Shown here: positions 30,541 through 42,618 of the stretch, in pieces
Layout: the number at the start of each line of letters is the position of its first letter
Numbering within the stretch: the first letter of the stretch is position 1
Origin: Eudorina sp. 2006-703-Eu-15
Lineage: Eukaryota; Chlorophyta; Chlorophyceae; Chlamydomonadales; Volvocaceae
Direction of reading: 5' to 3'
NCBI GenBank assembly: GCA_003117195.1
Contig: BDSI01000004.1
Coordinates: 1,111,290-1,175,289, forward strand
DNA length: 64,000 bases
Notes under the pieces: model-generated
The model's database searches: none
What the model was told of the DNA's origin: nothing
What the model saw: the letters and a program-made list of their open reading frames with translations, nothing else
Translations under genes and position numbers: made by a program

Positions 30541-33250
30541 TCATGTCAATCGCACGTCGTCAATGCACAGATTCAGTGCGGAGTCACCGTAGTTGCGGAT
30601 CTCGATGTACTGCAATGCCTGTACTGTGTTGCCCCCGCAGCCCTTGAAGTACCTGCAAGAATATTCGCCAAGGGATACAGTTACTTTCACAGGAGGATCA
30701 CTGTATTATAGTTCTAAATGCCTGCAAACCGACGGTGGTACAGACAACAACTCAAGACATTTTTTCGCAGCCTAGCCTCACATGGGGTTGTTTATAATCG
30801 ACGTGGGCCCAAATCCGGCGAAGGCTGAAAGGTATACCTCCCATTTCCACCTGCATGCACGGGGTCGTCAGGGTTACCGTTCGTTTGCACAAGAGATGCA
30901 CGCGTATGCTTTCCTTACCAGTAATCGGTGCAGCCCGCGCAGCTTGGTTTGAAGCCTGCATAGCGGATGAGGCAGTGGGAACGTTTGCAGCGAGTCCTCA
31001 TGAACAATTGCATCAAAGTTAATAAGAAGGTGGATGCATTTTTGCGCATGGATGCAATCCTTCTCCGGACAGGAACCACCAAGCGTTACAAACCAACCTA
31101 AATGACATGGAAAACTTACAGATGCGTGTGCCAGCCGCCGCTGTTTTGCTATTGCCGCAGCCCCGCCCTCAGGTTGCTACAGCAGCCCGCCTCATGCGAG
31201 GAGTCCGTGTCGTTTGGGTTATGCCTCACCTGTTGCCTTAACCTCGCTGAGGTCAACGACCGCGCAGTCACCCGCGTTGCCGCCGATGGCCAGAACAACT
31301 CCTTTGTCAATCGCCGTATTCGTACTGAGGTAGATGTACAGGCCAACCGCCACATGATTTTCGAAAGCGCTCTCAACCGAAGACTTGAACACGATTGCCC
31401 CCTGCGTGAAACCAAAAGCAACTCGAACTTGTACGCATCGCCAATTGGGGTCAGCGTCCGAACATCACCACCATCAGCGTCATGACATGGGGTTTGGATC
31501 ACGTCATTACTCTTGTGGTTGGCATGAAGAGCGCGGGGTCCACTGGAACATCATTTTAAACTAAGAGCGCGGACCTTGGGTTGTGTGGATGCACACTTGG
31601 CGCTCCCGGAGATCATGCCACCCATCGATGCGCCTGGCTGGACATTGTAGCTCGCGTCGTACCAACCATTTTGGGCGCCGCCATCGTAAATTGTGACAGC
31701 AGTGCTGTTACTGAACTCAGGCCAGTCACGTATGCTGTCAGGATCTGCGGTGAACTCAGCAATAGGTTAGCAGCGTTTGGTTGGCGCGTGAAGGCGCGGA
31801 GTTGACATCATGTTTGAACATGGCGCGGGCATTCAAATGCTGCAAACCGTTAGCTCCGTCCGGCGCTGACTCCTGTGAGTGCCCAATGCTGGCATTCTCG
31901 GAAAAACACTTACTGTATGCGGGCGGCTGCTGTCCAGGTGTAGGGTTCGAGATGGTCGGTGCTTGGCGCGAAGGCTGATAGCTGCAAGGGACCTGCCGGA
32001 ACATTACCCCAATGACGCCCCATTTGGTGTTCGCCAACTGCAACGCCAAGGGTGGTTGACGGGCAACACGTCAGGCGGGAATGCATTATTGCTCCCAGAC
32101 TACAGTGCTACACGATCTCGCCGCTGCAACAGCTGCCCCACGGCTTGGCACGAACGTCAACGGTTCACGACAAGACTTCGTACCCGTTCAAATCCCCAAA
32201 TGCTCATGTCGAAATGCTGCATGTCTCCACAGCACCTGCAAACACGATACATGCCGACGCAAAACTGGTGAAACAGCCCTGGAGCAGCGCACTGGCCGTG
32301 CAGCGCACGAAAGTAACGCGGAGACCACCATTGCCCTTACCATCGCTTGTTCGAGTACGCATTTTCCGGGTAGACGCAGGGGCAAGTATCTGTGACCCGG
32401 AAGACCAAGGATGCATCTGGGTCGTAGCAGGCGCTCGTCCGGTCGAGATACTGCAGATAGACAAGCCGTCCAGTATCGGCTCCTTATTCAAACGGCTAAA
32501 TCAACATTAACTGTGGTGTGTTGCTGCTGTGTTACCTGGCCGTAACCGTCAGTAAATGTTGAGGGGTTGCATTTAATCTCGAAGCAAGTTCCTGCACGGG
32601 CGGTCGGTGACCCGTGAGCGGTCAACGGTCAGCAGCCAGCAGCGTAGGCGCAACCTTGAACCACAGTACGTCTCGAGCCTCGCGCATCACATGCGGCTGG
32701 GGTCCAGCTCACCGCAAGAGTCGGGGTAATATGGAGAAACGTCTGGCAGAGCGAGGACATCCCAACCAAGTGGCTCATCCGGCCTGCGTGTGCAGAGATA
32801 AGTAGCCGTGACGTTGCTGAAACCCAGATGACCGGCACTAGTTTGAGCTGCGAAGCGATGAGGACAACGGCGGTTAAATATATAGTCTAAACGCACCGGA
32901 GGTACCCATAACCGCACGAGCCTTGATGAATGCTCCATGCGTCTGCACACAATGACCCGACAGAGAGACCGCGATCAGCGCCCTGCTGCAGCGAGACCGC
33001 GATCAGCGCCCTGCTGCAGCGAATTCCTACAGTAATATGACTTACCGTTCCCATACATAGTTCCCTGCGGCGTAGGGTACGAAGGTCAGTTGCATGTCGA
33101 CTGCAACCCATTTTGCAGGCCGTGAAGGTTACATACCCGTCCAACTTGCCAGTCACCTTGGCTCAAAACGTTTCCGAACGCTGATATTAGGAGCAGCGCG
33201 ATTAACTGAAACGGCCGAAGCCGTCCGCTGGCTGCTCCGAATGTCGACAT
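30541..33250 (-). CDS. Secreted expansin with C-terminal carbohydrate-binding-like region
   Basis: Twelve exons join in phase on the minus strand: 33157-33250, 32897-32942, 32713-32783, 32536-32591, 32341-32450, 32184-32235, 31914-32037, 31575-31744, 31230-31401, 30919-30955, 30782-30850 and 30541-30652, giving 370 residues. Residues 1-30 are a signal peptide (LIALLLISAFGNVLS). The expansin EG45/DPBB domain follows: WSIHQGSCGYGYL, PLGWDVLALPD, SCGTCFEIKC, FRVTDTCPCVYP, NAYSNKRWCCGDMQHFDMS. His-Phe-Asp at 133-135 matches the conserved HFD of expansins and the GH45 family. VIGVMFRQVPC closes domain 1. After a Pro-rich linker, about 200 residues (from VTIYDGGAQNGWYDASY to LNLCIDDVRLT) form a beta-rich region that I infer binds wall polysaccharide. 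Expected role is loosening of the cell wall or matrix. An upstream in-frame ATG at 33331 gives a worse signal peptide. Confidence 0.9.
32955..33021. repeat. Direct duplication in expansin intron 1
   Basis: Two tandem near-identical copies of about 32 bases containing GAGACCGCGATCAGCGCC. Confidence 0.9.
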
Positions 33251-33468
33251 TGCTGGTTCTGCGATGCTCCTTGAAGCCGCAGCTTGTGACAAGCAATCAA
33301 ATCGAGAAGTCTTGATAACTGTCACTTCCACAGCAACAGTTTGCAGATCACGGGCGCTGAGCTTTAGCGCGAGCCCTGTTAGTGCTGATCACGCCCCTAA
33401 GAACAAAAGCCCCCAGTTGACCCAATCAACCCCGATACCAAGTACAATAAATATAGCAGGCGAAAAGT

Positions 33469-33473
33469 TTACA
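33469..33473 (-). terminator. TGTAA polyadenylation motif of GPI8
   Basis: TTACA on the plus strand, which is TGTAA on the gene strand. It lies 138 bases after the GPI8 stop and before the expansin start, as a chlorophycean poly(A) signal should. Confidence 0.6.
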
Positions 33474-33610
33474 GACTGGTCTATGCAGCCGCAAATGAAC
33501 CTGCCATGCGTGAAGCGCTCGTCCATTACGGTATACGACATTTTCAAAATGTCGTTTTCCTCAGCACGCAGCGTACTTTCGACAACCATATGTTCTCCAA
33601 AGTGTTCTTG

Positions 33611-36600
33611 CTACCAGAGATTCCATATGTAAAAAGCCGCTCCGCTTAACAATGCAAGACCGCCCCACTTGCACAGGGCTTCCTGCCACATGGCCGCCCC
33701 TGCCTCAAGGCGTGCAGTGGCTAACACATTTGAGCGAATATCCGTCTCCTTTGGTGATTGAGCATGCTGGAGGAGTTCGGTGTCGATATCCCAGGATGCG
33801 TCTTCTTCAAGGTACACAGTCGAATAGCGACCCAAAGTTGTGTCGCCATGATACATTTTGTCCTGCATACGAAAGCGGCAATCCTTACGGCGAAATCAGA
33901 ATGAATATGCGTTTTTCCTGCAAGCGCGTTGCACCGTTCGGATCGCATAGCACGCAGAGTGCCCAAGTAGCAGCAACGGACACCGCTGCACTGCCTATGC
34001 GTCGCCCTCACCTGTGGCCCACGATCGGAACCAATTCGTACATCAGCCACCGACCCGAAAAAGTCCGTTAGCTTGACGTCGTTTGGACGCCGGCTAGGGT
34101 TGGTCATCCGGTAGGAGAAGTGAGACCTCATCAGATCGAAGCTGTGGGTTGGGTGATGAATGAATGAACGTTACAGCGGACCCCAAAGGGATCACCGGTG
34201 TATACCAGGGCAAGCCCCAGCAGGCCCCACCGCCAAGGCGGCAGGACACCTCCACACCTCAACGCCGCACCCAAAAACACACCGGGCCGGGTGATGTAAA
34301 TGGGATTGACCGCGCTAGGTACTGCTCTGGACAGTGACTGACGGAATTGCCAAATGCTTTATGTAAAATGAAACGTCACTCCTCTCCCCAAGTCGGCGTC
34401 CCGCATGCCCCCGACGACGTGCCGCACTTTGCAAATTATTGCCTTGCAGCATGAATGACAGTACACCACAGACTCCCAGCATTGCAGGCACAGGTGCAAC
34501 CCGATCACCTGAAGCCATGTTCCCATAAACCCCTTGAAGTTCGATGCAAAGACGCACCTGTAAGTGTTGAACAAATCCGCTAACGTTAGCGTGCTGTTGA
34601 TGTCAACGTTCTCAAAGAAGGCCAAGGTCTGGTACGTGAACCGGTCAATAAGCGACAGACCCAATGCAGGGTCTGTCTTGTACGACAGCGACTGTTGACC
34701 TGCAATGCCGAGGAGAATACCCCCCGTTATTGCCCCATGAATGCTTTAGCACGAGTAGACGATCGCGCAACAGTGCAGTCGGGGCACACTGTCACGCGGC
34801 CGATGCAGATGTCGCACGGATACGCAGTACCTTTCTGGCTGCATGCGACCGTAATCACGTTCGGCGCGGTGATACGTTGCAAGAGCGTGGCCGCCTCGCA
34901 AGTCTCAACAATCATCAACAGCTCTCGATACCTGCAGGAACCACGGCAGGACTTACTGCCAGCAATTGGCACTTTGCGCCGAAGTTAAATTGCAGGGTGG
35001 CAGCGCTGTGCATCAATCGCGGCGGCCCTGGTGCCGTACTCGCAACATCGCGACGGCCTGCGCTTCTTCCATGTACAAGCTGGGACGGCGACTCAACACT
35101 CAAGTCTGTCATCAGGTTAGGCCAGACGGGGCCAGGGCCGCAGGCCCCAGCAAATACGATGACCCGATGACAGTGATGGATGCTCGAAAACTGAGGCCAA
35201 CCCAGATCGAGCATACCCATCCCAAGGACCGCCCGCCGCCCGGCGGTACAAGGCGACTCGCACTGCGGAACACGCATAGCTAGACCGCCTCATTGTGCAA
35301 CCTTGTTGACCACCATGGGTTGCCGTGCTACATACCGCTGCGTGCGGCAACGTTACCATATGCGTCGCACGCTCGCACCTCACCTCCCTTTCTCCGCCAT
35401 CTGTGCCAGCGCGTCTGCCAGGTCTTGCGCCAGGAGCTCCTCCACGTCATTGAATTTCATGAACTCGTCGCCTCCGTGGCCGGACAGGTACACGAGCACG
35501 TTGGAGGACGCGTCGGAAAGCAGCCGCTTGGAGCGGGGCACGTCACTGTCGTGGCGCCCTGTGATTCACCCCACGCGGTAAGGGTTTGCTGACTGGGCCT
35601 GGGATGCGTGTCGTTGGAATGCTAAAAGTGTTCGTCGGTCCTTGCCGGTCCGGGCAGCGAGTCAGGCAAAAGTACTGCAGCGCCCGGCGGTGACCGGCCC
35701 ACCCGTAAAGCAAAATGCATGCATGAACGAAGGCTTGTTACAGTAGGTCCCGAGAGTTCCTGACCCTGCGATACATATTTCCCGTCGGTCATCGTCAAGG
35801 GGTGCACTCCTTAGCAAGTGGTTACCCCCATCAAGCCCCGTGCGGACTGCGCGACCAGCATGACAGGCCGTCATATCACGCGTCAAGACTGAAGCTCGGT
35901 TTGGTTCACCCGCTTACCAGTGAGCACCTGCAGGAAATTCGCCACCGTCACCTCGTAACCGCGGTAGTCAACTTCCACATCCTGGCCATACACGTTCAGT
36001 ACATGGCTGTCATTGTTGAAGAGTTGTGCCGGCAGCGGGTTGCGTGGATTGCACGCCATGTCGTCTGTAACACAAGGGCAGCCGGCAGTGTTGAAGTCAG
36101 GGGCAATCGTGAGGACGTCCGCGCAGAAGAGTAACTGAAAACAATACCCTGGGCAAGGGCCAACGGGACCCCAGTTGCACTGAAGGCGACACGCTCGACA
36201 GCATCTGCGTCTTATGGCGCGTCACCGTGTTGCGCAGCGCGCTGTGATGAGCAGCCAACATCATGGACAGGCTTGTACGACGGCAGCGTTCCCGAAGCAC
36301 ACATCCCCGGCCCCACAACGACTTGAAAAATGGTGTTGGATTGTGGACTGAAGAAGCAGAGGGTCGTGCTTTGGAAGGCAACACCCAACAGGTGGAGTGG
36401 GTAGGGCGTGTGGTAACAAAGCGCATGGTTCGTGGTTCGGAGCATTGTGTACGTGACCACTCACCCGGAACCATGAGAATGATGTTGGTGTCCGGAATTC
36501 CCAGCTGCTTCACGACATGATAGATCGATATTGTATTAACGATGTGCCGGTAATTGAGCCAGAAGCGAGAAGTTGAGACGAGCACGGCCCAGTTACTTTC

Positions 36601-36729
36601 GTGTCGAGACAATTTGTTTACGCGCGAACCGAGCTTGCTCTCGCCTTGATTGAGGACACCAATAGCAGGCTGTATGACATACGCGAGAAGCAGAAACGCT
36701 CCTAGCGGCGAAAGGCATCGCAACGGCAT
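33611..36729 (-). CDS. GPI8: GPI transamidase catalytic subunit GPI8/PIG-K
   Basis: Cysteine protease of family C13 that attaches GPI anchors to proteins in the ER lumen. Seven exons join in phase: 36465-36729, 35918-36064, 35384-35558, 34831-34931, 34558-34699, 34012-34141 and 33611-33862, giving 403 residues, the usual size. Residues 1-24 are a signal peptide. Hallmarks in order: [100 protein letters not shown] and [12 protein letters not shown]. The catalytic pair is His165 and Cys207, one residue offset from human His164/Cys206. A C-terminal membrane segment ([14 protein letters not shown]) ends the protein. Unusual: the active-site loop reads ETCEA where most relatives have DTCQA. A TGTAA follows 138 bp after the stop. 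The expansin gene starts 360 bp downstream on the same strand. Confidence 0.95.
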
Positions 36730-37375
36730 TCACACGGAGAAGCTTAAGGGAACAAGGAAGTTGAACTTGTACTCAAAATAATTGACAACGATGATCAAGC
36801 AACAAGTATGACACAGCATCACCGCATGCACAACACGGCATGTATTGATTGCGGTGGAATGAAATCGATGCATCACGCTGAATGCATACATGCAAAGTTA
36901 AGCTCAATTACATAGGAAACTCTCGGACTTCTCTCGCATTTGGGGTTTTTCAGTCATCGTATTCATTACTAGCTTGCGCAGTTACTGGGAAAAGCTTGCA
37001 TCCCAATCAGCGCTGGGCTATAATTATACCTTCCGAATCACATACCACTTGCCAAGCAAGACAAGAAAAGAGTTTGGGAATAACCTTCATGTTGTGTGGC
37101 CCATAAGCATGGCGCACTCTCTCTCTCCGAACGCTGCTCTGGTTGATCGACGGAATGGCCTGGTTTGGGTTCTTGCTAGGAGCGATGTTCACCGAGGTTA
37201 TAGACAGCGGGGCCATATGCGAACCGTCGCCATGGCGTCCAAGTTGTCGACCAAGCTGAACGGCATTCAGACGACCAGACAGGCAGGGTGCTTAGAGCAC
37301 GTCAGATTGTTTTGCTTATTCTGCACCTGTGGGCTTTGAAGAACGCTGCCGGCTTTACGTTTGGCTGTCAAGCGG
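36730..37375. promoter_or_regulatory. Divergent spacer GPI8 / NTF2-like gene
   Basis: About 0.65 kb between two head-to-head starts, AT-richer than the genes. It should contain both promoters. No TATA box or other core element is convincing. Confidence 0.5.
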
Positions 37376-40027
37376 ATGGGCGGGCCATCGTCGAGCAGAG
37401 CTTCTCTGACAAATCGATTTGTCCTTCTCCCTCCAGGAGTCACATGCAAAGGTTATTTATATCGAGGATTCGCGACGCCAACCCGAGCTCGGAGGTCAAG
37501 CTCACAAGAGCCCTGTAATTCCCAACGCGCACACCGCAGCGCGCAGGTGAGGCCACCCTGGCCACGGGGCCACTATTCATATGCGTTCGTGTTATCCGCT
37601 CATCTATCAGATGATACCCCTTACGCGACACGCTCAAACCCAGTTGAAAACGAACACACCACACTTCAAACGCATGCTGGGAGTCACGGCGTGACTCGCG
37701 CCAAGGCTCGCGCCCTAAGCACGTCTCTCCAGAACACTACAGCGCAAAGCTTCGAGCCATTTCTGCGACGATGGTCCCTCTGCGTCGCCGTGATTCCGCG
37801 CTTTAGCGCGCATACCCCATTATTCTTTTGAGGCTGGGTCCGTCCTACCTTCGCCGCAGCCTCATCACCGCGCTGAACCACCGGGACGTGTCCGCCGTCC
37901 TGGGGCTCCTCGCGGAGGACGTTACGTACGAGAACTTGGGCGCGTCTACCGTACTTCATGGACGAGCCGCCGTGGGCCGCTTTTACCTGGAGGCGCTGGC
38001 GGCCCTCCCTGAGGACGCGGTCTTCGTGCTGGAGGGTACCGGCGAGCAGGACACCGACCCCTGGGTCGGTGAAACGGCGGGACCCGTGCTGCAAGCCGGC
38101 TTGGCATGGTGGGTGCCCAGGACACCAAACCCTACAGCCCTTTCGCGCTCCACCTTGATTGTTCCTGGCTCGGGCCTATGTCCTCGCACCCAATGTGAAT
38201 CATCACGCCTGCCTCGCTCCAGTATCTCGAGCCGAAGTTCCCAACGCATGCCAGCCTCTCAACGCCAGCTCGCGTGCTTCGCCCCTATGCTGCCCCCGCT
38301 CACGTCATCGTCCATGCGCTTACCGCCCGTCCTTCGAAACAGGCGCGTGGAGATCAACGGCCTGACGGTGCCGCTCTCCCGCGGCCTGAGTGTGTACTGC
38401 GCCGACCCACGCACCGGTCGGCTGGCGCGCATCTGGGACAACCCCGAACACGCAGTCAAGCAGCCGGAACCCGCCCTGACCGGCGCCTCCTGGGCCACAC
38501 CACTGCTGCAGGGCCTGGGGCCGCTGGTGATGCCGGCCGCGATGACCGTGACCAGGTGGGTATCGGGCGCGGCGCGCAACATGGCCTGTCTGCTACCCTA
38601 TGCAGGTGGCGCGCATTTCACCCGCGTCCCTGTCTGGTGTTGACGTCGCCTAAAGGCTGATTTGGGAAGGAGGCTGACCTGGTCTTGTCCTATTCCTGGT
38701 CTTGGCCTGCATAGGGAGGGCGAGATTAGCCGGATTCCCCAGCCTGAAGAGCGTCTATTGATCGTTAAGAGAGGCCATGGAGGGGTTGCCCCTCAGGCCC
38801 AGGGCAGGGGGCGCTATGGGCATCGCGGATGCGCTTGCCGTTTGCGAAGGCGGTACAGGGTGAAACCGCAGCTGAAGGTAACGATGTACGCCCGTGACGT
38901 GCACGTGCTGCACACCTGCCACCCGTGCTCACCGGACTGTTACGGCGCCCTTGTCGTTGGCTGCGCCCTGCGCTGCCGCACACGCCGCAGCTTTCTGGGC
39001 AACCTGGGACCTGGCGCCGGTGAGGCTGCTGTCGGCCATCCTCTGCCGCCTGCGGCAGCGGGCGCCGCTGGCGGCAGCAGCAGCAGCAGCAACAGCAGTA
39101 GCGGCGGCGGCGGCGGGAGCATCGCGGGCGGAGGCGACCTGGCGGGTAGCCTTATGTCGGCGCTGACCAGTATGATGCCCTTCCGGGCCGGGCCCGCGGC
39201 TTCGGGGTCGGCGGCGGGGACCCGCGGGATGGGCAGTGGCACCGGCGGCAACACGGTCAGCAGCTCCAGCGGTGCCGTTGCCTCCACCGCATCAATCCTG
39301 CCCACAACCAGCCGCGGGGCAGTCTTCAGGGACCACACACGCAGCAGTCACGCTGTCACTGCCAAGAGCGCCGCCGCAGCCACTACGGCCGCCGCCGCCG
39401 CAGGCGCAGTTGCACGTGTCAGCGGCGTCGGCGCGGCGGTGACCAGCGTCGGCGGCGGTGCAGCCGCGGGCGCAGCTACCAGCAAGGCCACCGCGACCAC
39501 GAACGGCTCGGCGATGCCGTCGCGGGCCAGCACCGTCGCCACCGCTGCGGTTGCTACGACCGCTGCTGGTGCCAGTGTCACCACTGCTTCGGCAAGCCGG
39601 CCGACGGCGGTTGCGGTGTCGGCCTCTGGCGCGCCTGTACGGATGCGGCCATTACCCAGTCCGTCGTCGATTCCGCCCGGCGCCTCGGTCTCTGTGGCTT
39701 CCTCCTTGGTGTCTACGGAGGAAGCCACGACTAGTGCTTCCGTGCCTTCCACGACTCTGTCTTCTTCAGCGGAACCCAGTCCTGCCGCCTCGGCCGCCTC
39801 TAAACCTGCCGCTGGGGCGGCTGGGGCGGTAGGCGCGGCGATGGCCAGCGATGCCTCGGCCGCAGCTGCGGCGAAGCCGACGAAGCCCGCGGCGGTGGCG
39901 GTGGCCGGAGTGCTGACGGAAGCCACGGCGCCGTCGTCAGCAGCCAAAGGCGGAGCTGCGCAGTCGCATGAGGGCTTGGCCACCAAGAGCACCGGTGCCA
40001 CCGCCAGTAACGGTCAGTCTAGTCACG

Positions 40028-40059
<32 letters not shown>

Positions 40060-42618
40060 GGCAGCAGCAGCAGCGACGGCGGCGGCACCGGGAGCAGCGG
40101 CCGGAACGTTGTTTCGTTTGGCAGCGTGGACAGCGGCAGTGACGAGGAGCGCTGCGGCGCGACGGCGCGGGCGTCGCTGCCGTTCACTCCCAGCACCTCC
40201 TTAACGGTCAACCTGGCGGGGCTGTGGGAGAAGGATCTCGCGTTGAGTCAAGTGGAGGTGAGGCGGCGGCCGCCGGGCGCCGGCGCGTCCGCGGGCAGCG
40301 GGTGCCTGGGCGGACCGCAGATTGCCAGACTGGGGCTTTTGGGGGATTCTCCTGACGCGTGCCGTGCGCTCGCGGTCGTGGGTGGCGAGGAAGGAGCAGC
40401 TAACCCCAGGGCAAGAGCATCCCTGAGCTGCAGCCGGGACGCACGTGCTGTTTGTTCCTCAGCCACGCACTGGCTAAGGAACCGCCGCACCTGCCGCGAT
40501 GGCCACATCCGAGACTGCCGCATCCGCCTGCGCTTGGCCGGCACCGATACGACTTGGTGCTTCACAGGGGCGCGCGCGCGCGTGTGTGGTGTGTGTAAAA
40601 GAGAACTGTGTGTGTGTGTGTCGGTCGCACGTACCGGGCGCAGGAGTACGAGTCCATGCTGGATGTGCTTGAGCTGGGTGGCCTGCAGAAGGTGACCGCG
40701 CGGCTGATCGACGGGCTCAACGTGAAGCAGGACGAGCAGCGCTTCGAGGTCAGCTTCGTGACGGTGGTGCCCTTCTTCAGGTGGGTCGGTGGGTTCCGCT
40801 GTGTCTACGCCCATGAAGCTTCATACCTTACCTTGCGGTTCCGCTGTGTCTACGCCCTTAAGCTTCATACCTTACCTTGCGGTTCATTGCCATGCCACCT
40901 CACGTCGGACGACGAGCGCGGCGTCCACCGTTCTGTGCACCGCCACGCGCGGCGGCACGGCCCAACCGCGACCCCGGCAGCCGGGGCGCCAAGGTCACCT
41001 ATACCACATGGGACCACCTACAGTAGATGACGGCCGGGGCCGCGCCGCCGGAGCCCACCATTGTGCACTGTGCACGCGAGCTGCCGGTGTGTGGCGCCTC
41101 CGTCCTGCAGCGGCGGCGTCGGGATTGGGGGCGGCCCGTCGTCGCCTCGGCCTAATAGCTTGGCCAGCTCTAGTCATGGACATGCTGGATACGGTGCACC
41201 GTATCTGCAGATCCGTCAGGCGCATGCCCCTGTGACGTCACTGCGGCATGCGTCAGATGCCCTTCAGCCCCGGTCTCGCCACCGAGCGGTATACTATAGC
41301 CAAAGAGTGAGCGGTATGCTATCGTAATACTGTACCAGAGCGCAACCAAGAGCAGCCTGGCCCGCAGCGTTTATCGTCGGGGCCATCCTGGCTTCCTTCA
41401 CGGCGTCTGTGACGCGTCGCACTTCACGCATCTAATGCAGACCGCGTGAGACGGTCCCGGTCACCGGTATCCATCCAGCCTGCTGCGCGGTGTGTTGCGC
41501 TGCAGGGTGACCGAGAAGAGCCGCTTCGACGGCAGCACCACCATGATGCGCCGAGACCTGCGCTCGGGCCGCCAGACGGCGGTCGCGAGGCGCATACCGG
41601 GTGCGTGCAGGCCGACAGGGCAGGGCTCGGACTGCAGGCACTGCGGGCTGCAGGCACAGCGGGATGCAGGCACAGCGGGCGGCAGGCACAGCGGGATGCA
41701 GGCACAGCGGGCTGCAGGCACAGCGGGCTGCAGGCACAGCGGGATGCAGGCACAGCGGGCGGCCAGGGCCCTCCGCGCGCGTACGCTGGGGGCGCGGGTC
41801 GGGCCCGGGATGGCTCAGGGGAAAGCCCGGGGTCAGGTTTCAGTGCCGTGGAAGGTACAGCACCAAAGCAGGAATGGGGCGGTTGCGGGGGAGCGGCCGG
41901 GGGCTCTTTGACGCATGGCGCAACGCCATGAAGGCTCCAGTCCGTAAATCCGTTATCATTGACATCCCACGTGTTAAAGCGAGGCTGCCCAACACACATG
42001 GGCAAGTCAACGAAACAGGCGATGTGGCCTGCAGGGGCAGAACAGACCAACGATGTGGCCTGCAGGGGCAGATAACAACCCACGCAGTGGATTGTGCGCA
42101 GTGGCATGTGTAGGGACACCCTTTGTCCGTCGTCTCCAGGCGGAGAGATTCGTATTGCCCTGCTCCCCGTGGTGCGGCCTGGACGCAGGCGGGGTCCAGG
42201 TGGAGATGTCCTGGGAGGCCCCCTTGGCTGGATCGCTGCGGGAGGCGTACGTGGTCAGTGAGGACGGCAGCGCGATGGCTGTCACCAGCAGCATCTCCAT
42301 AGGACCGCGCTCGGCCGTGGCGACGCTGGTGAGCCCGAGGGACGTGGGCCGACCCACGGGTCACTGTGACGCTTGCTTTTCGGCTTGGCGATTGCATTAG
42401 CGTTGGCGCACGACAGCGTTCGCCCCTCAATATATACACGCACGGTGATACCGAGGAACTACAACCAGCATGTTCCCATGTCTTGCACAAACGTGCAGGT
42501 CTACCGCCGCAGCAGCCGCAACACAAGCGACTTCCTGGCCTCCAAGCGGTCCTCGCACGGCAGCCTGCAGGACGTGCTCAAAAGCCAGGAGAAGAAGTAC
42601 GGTAAGATCGAGTACTGA
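37376..42618 (+). CDS. NTF2/SnoaL-like plus lipocalin-like two-domain protein, probably plastid
   Basis: Eight exons join in phase: 37376-37546, 37807-38108, 38343-38555, 38991-40257, 40644-40780, 41506-41600, 42102-42328 and 42499-42618, giving about 843 residues. Exon 1 encodes an Arg/Ser/Ala-rich N-terminus typical of algal transit peptides. Exons 2-3 encode an NTF2/SnoaL-like fold: YLRRSLITALNHRDVSAVL, GRAAVGRFYLEAL, GLAWRVEINGLTVPLSRGLS, RLARIWDNPEHAVKQP. Exon 4 adds about 330 Ser/Ala/Thr/Gly-rich residues, then LTVNLAGLWEKDLALSQ leads into a beta-barrel, lipocalin/FABP-like region in exons 5-7 (EYESMLDVLELGGLQKVTAR, FDGSTTMMRRDLRSGRQ, VEMSWEAPLAG). Exon 8 is a Ser/Lys-rich tail. Ligand and function are unknown. 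The 5' ends of exons 2 and 7 are the least certain; they were chosen because they keep phase. Confidence 0.72.
39080..40135 (+). repeat. Low-complexity Ser/Gly/Ala/Thr coding insertion
   Basis: AGC-rich runs at 39080-39105 and again near 40030-40080 bracket an Ala/Ser/Thr-rich stretch. It is open in several frames but has no recognisable domain; it acts as a linker between the two folds of the NTF2-like protein. Confidence 0.8.
40792..40885. repeat. 45-bp direct duplication in an intron
   Basis: Two tandem copies of a ~45-base unit starting GGTTCCGCTGTGTCTACG, one base different in length, just inside intron 5 of the NTF2-like gene. Confidence 0.9.
41634..41761. repeat. 16-bp minisatellite, 8 copies
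   Basis: Eight perfectly phased 16-base units GCAGGCACAGCGGGNN, with the last two bases AT, CG or CT. It lies in the intron after exon 6 of the NTF2-like gene. Confidence 0.97.
42027..42075. repeat. Direct repeat GATGTGGCCTGCAGGGGCAG
   Basis: Two copies of a 20-base unit about 32 bases apart, in the same intron as the 16-bp minisatellite. Confidence 0.85.

Noticed and set aside
33250..33331. Upstream in-frame ATG at 33331 as the expansin start
   Set aside because: It would bury the signal peptide 27 residues inside the protein; the ATG at 33250 gives a standard secretory N-terminus.
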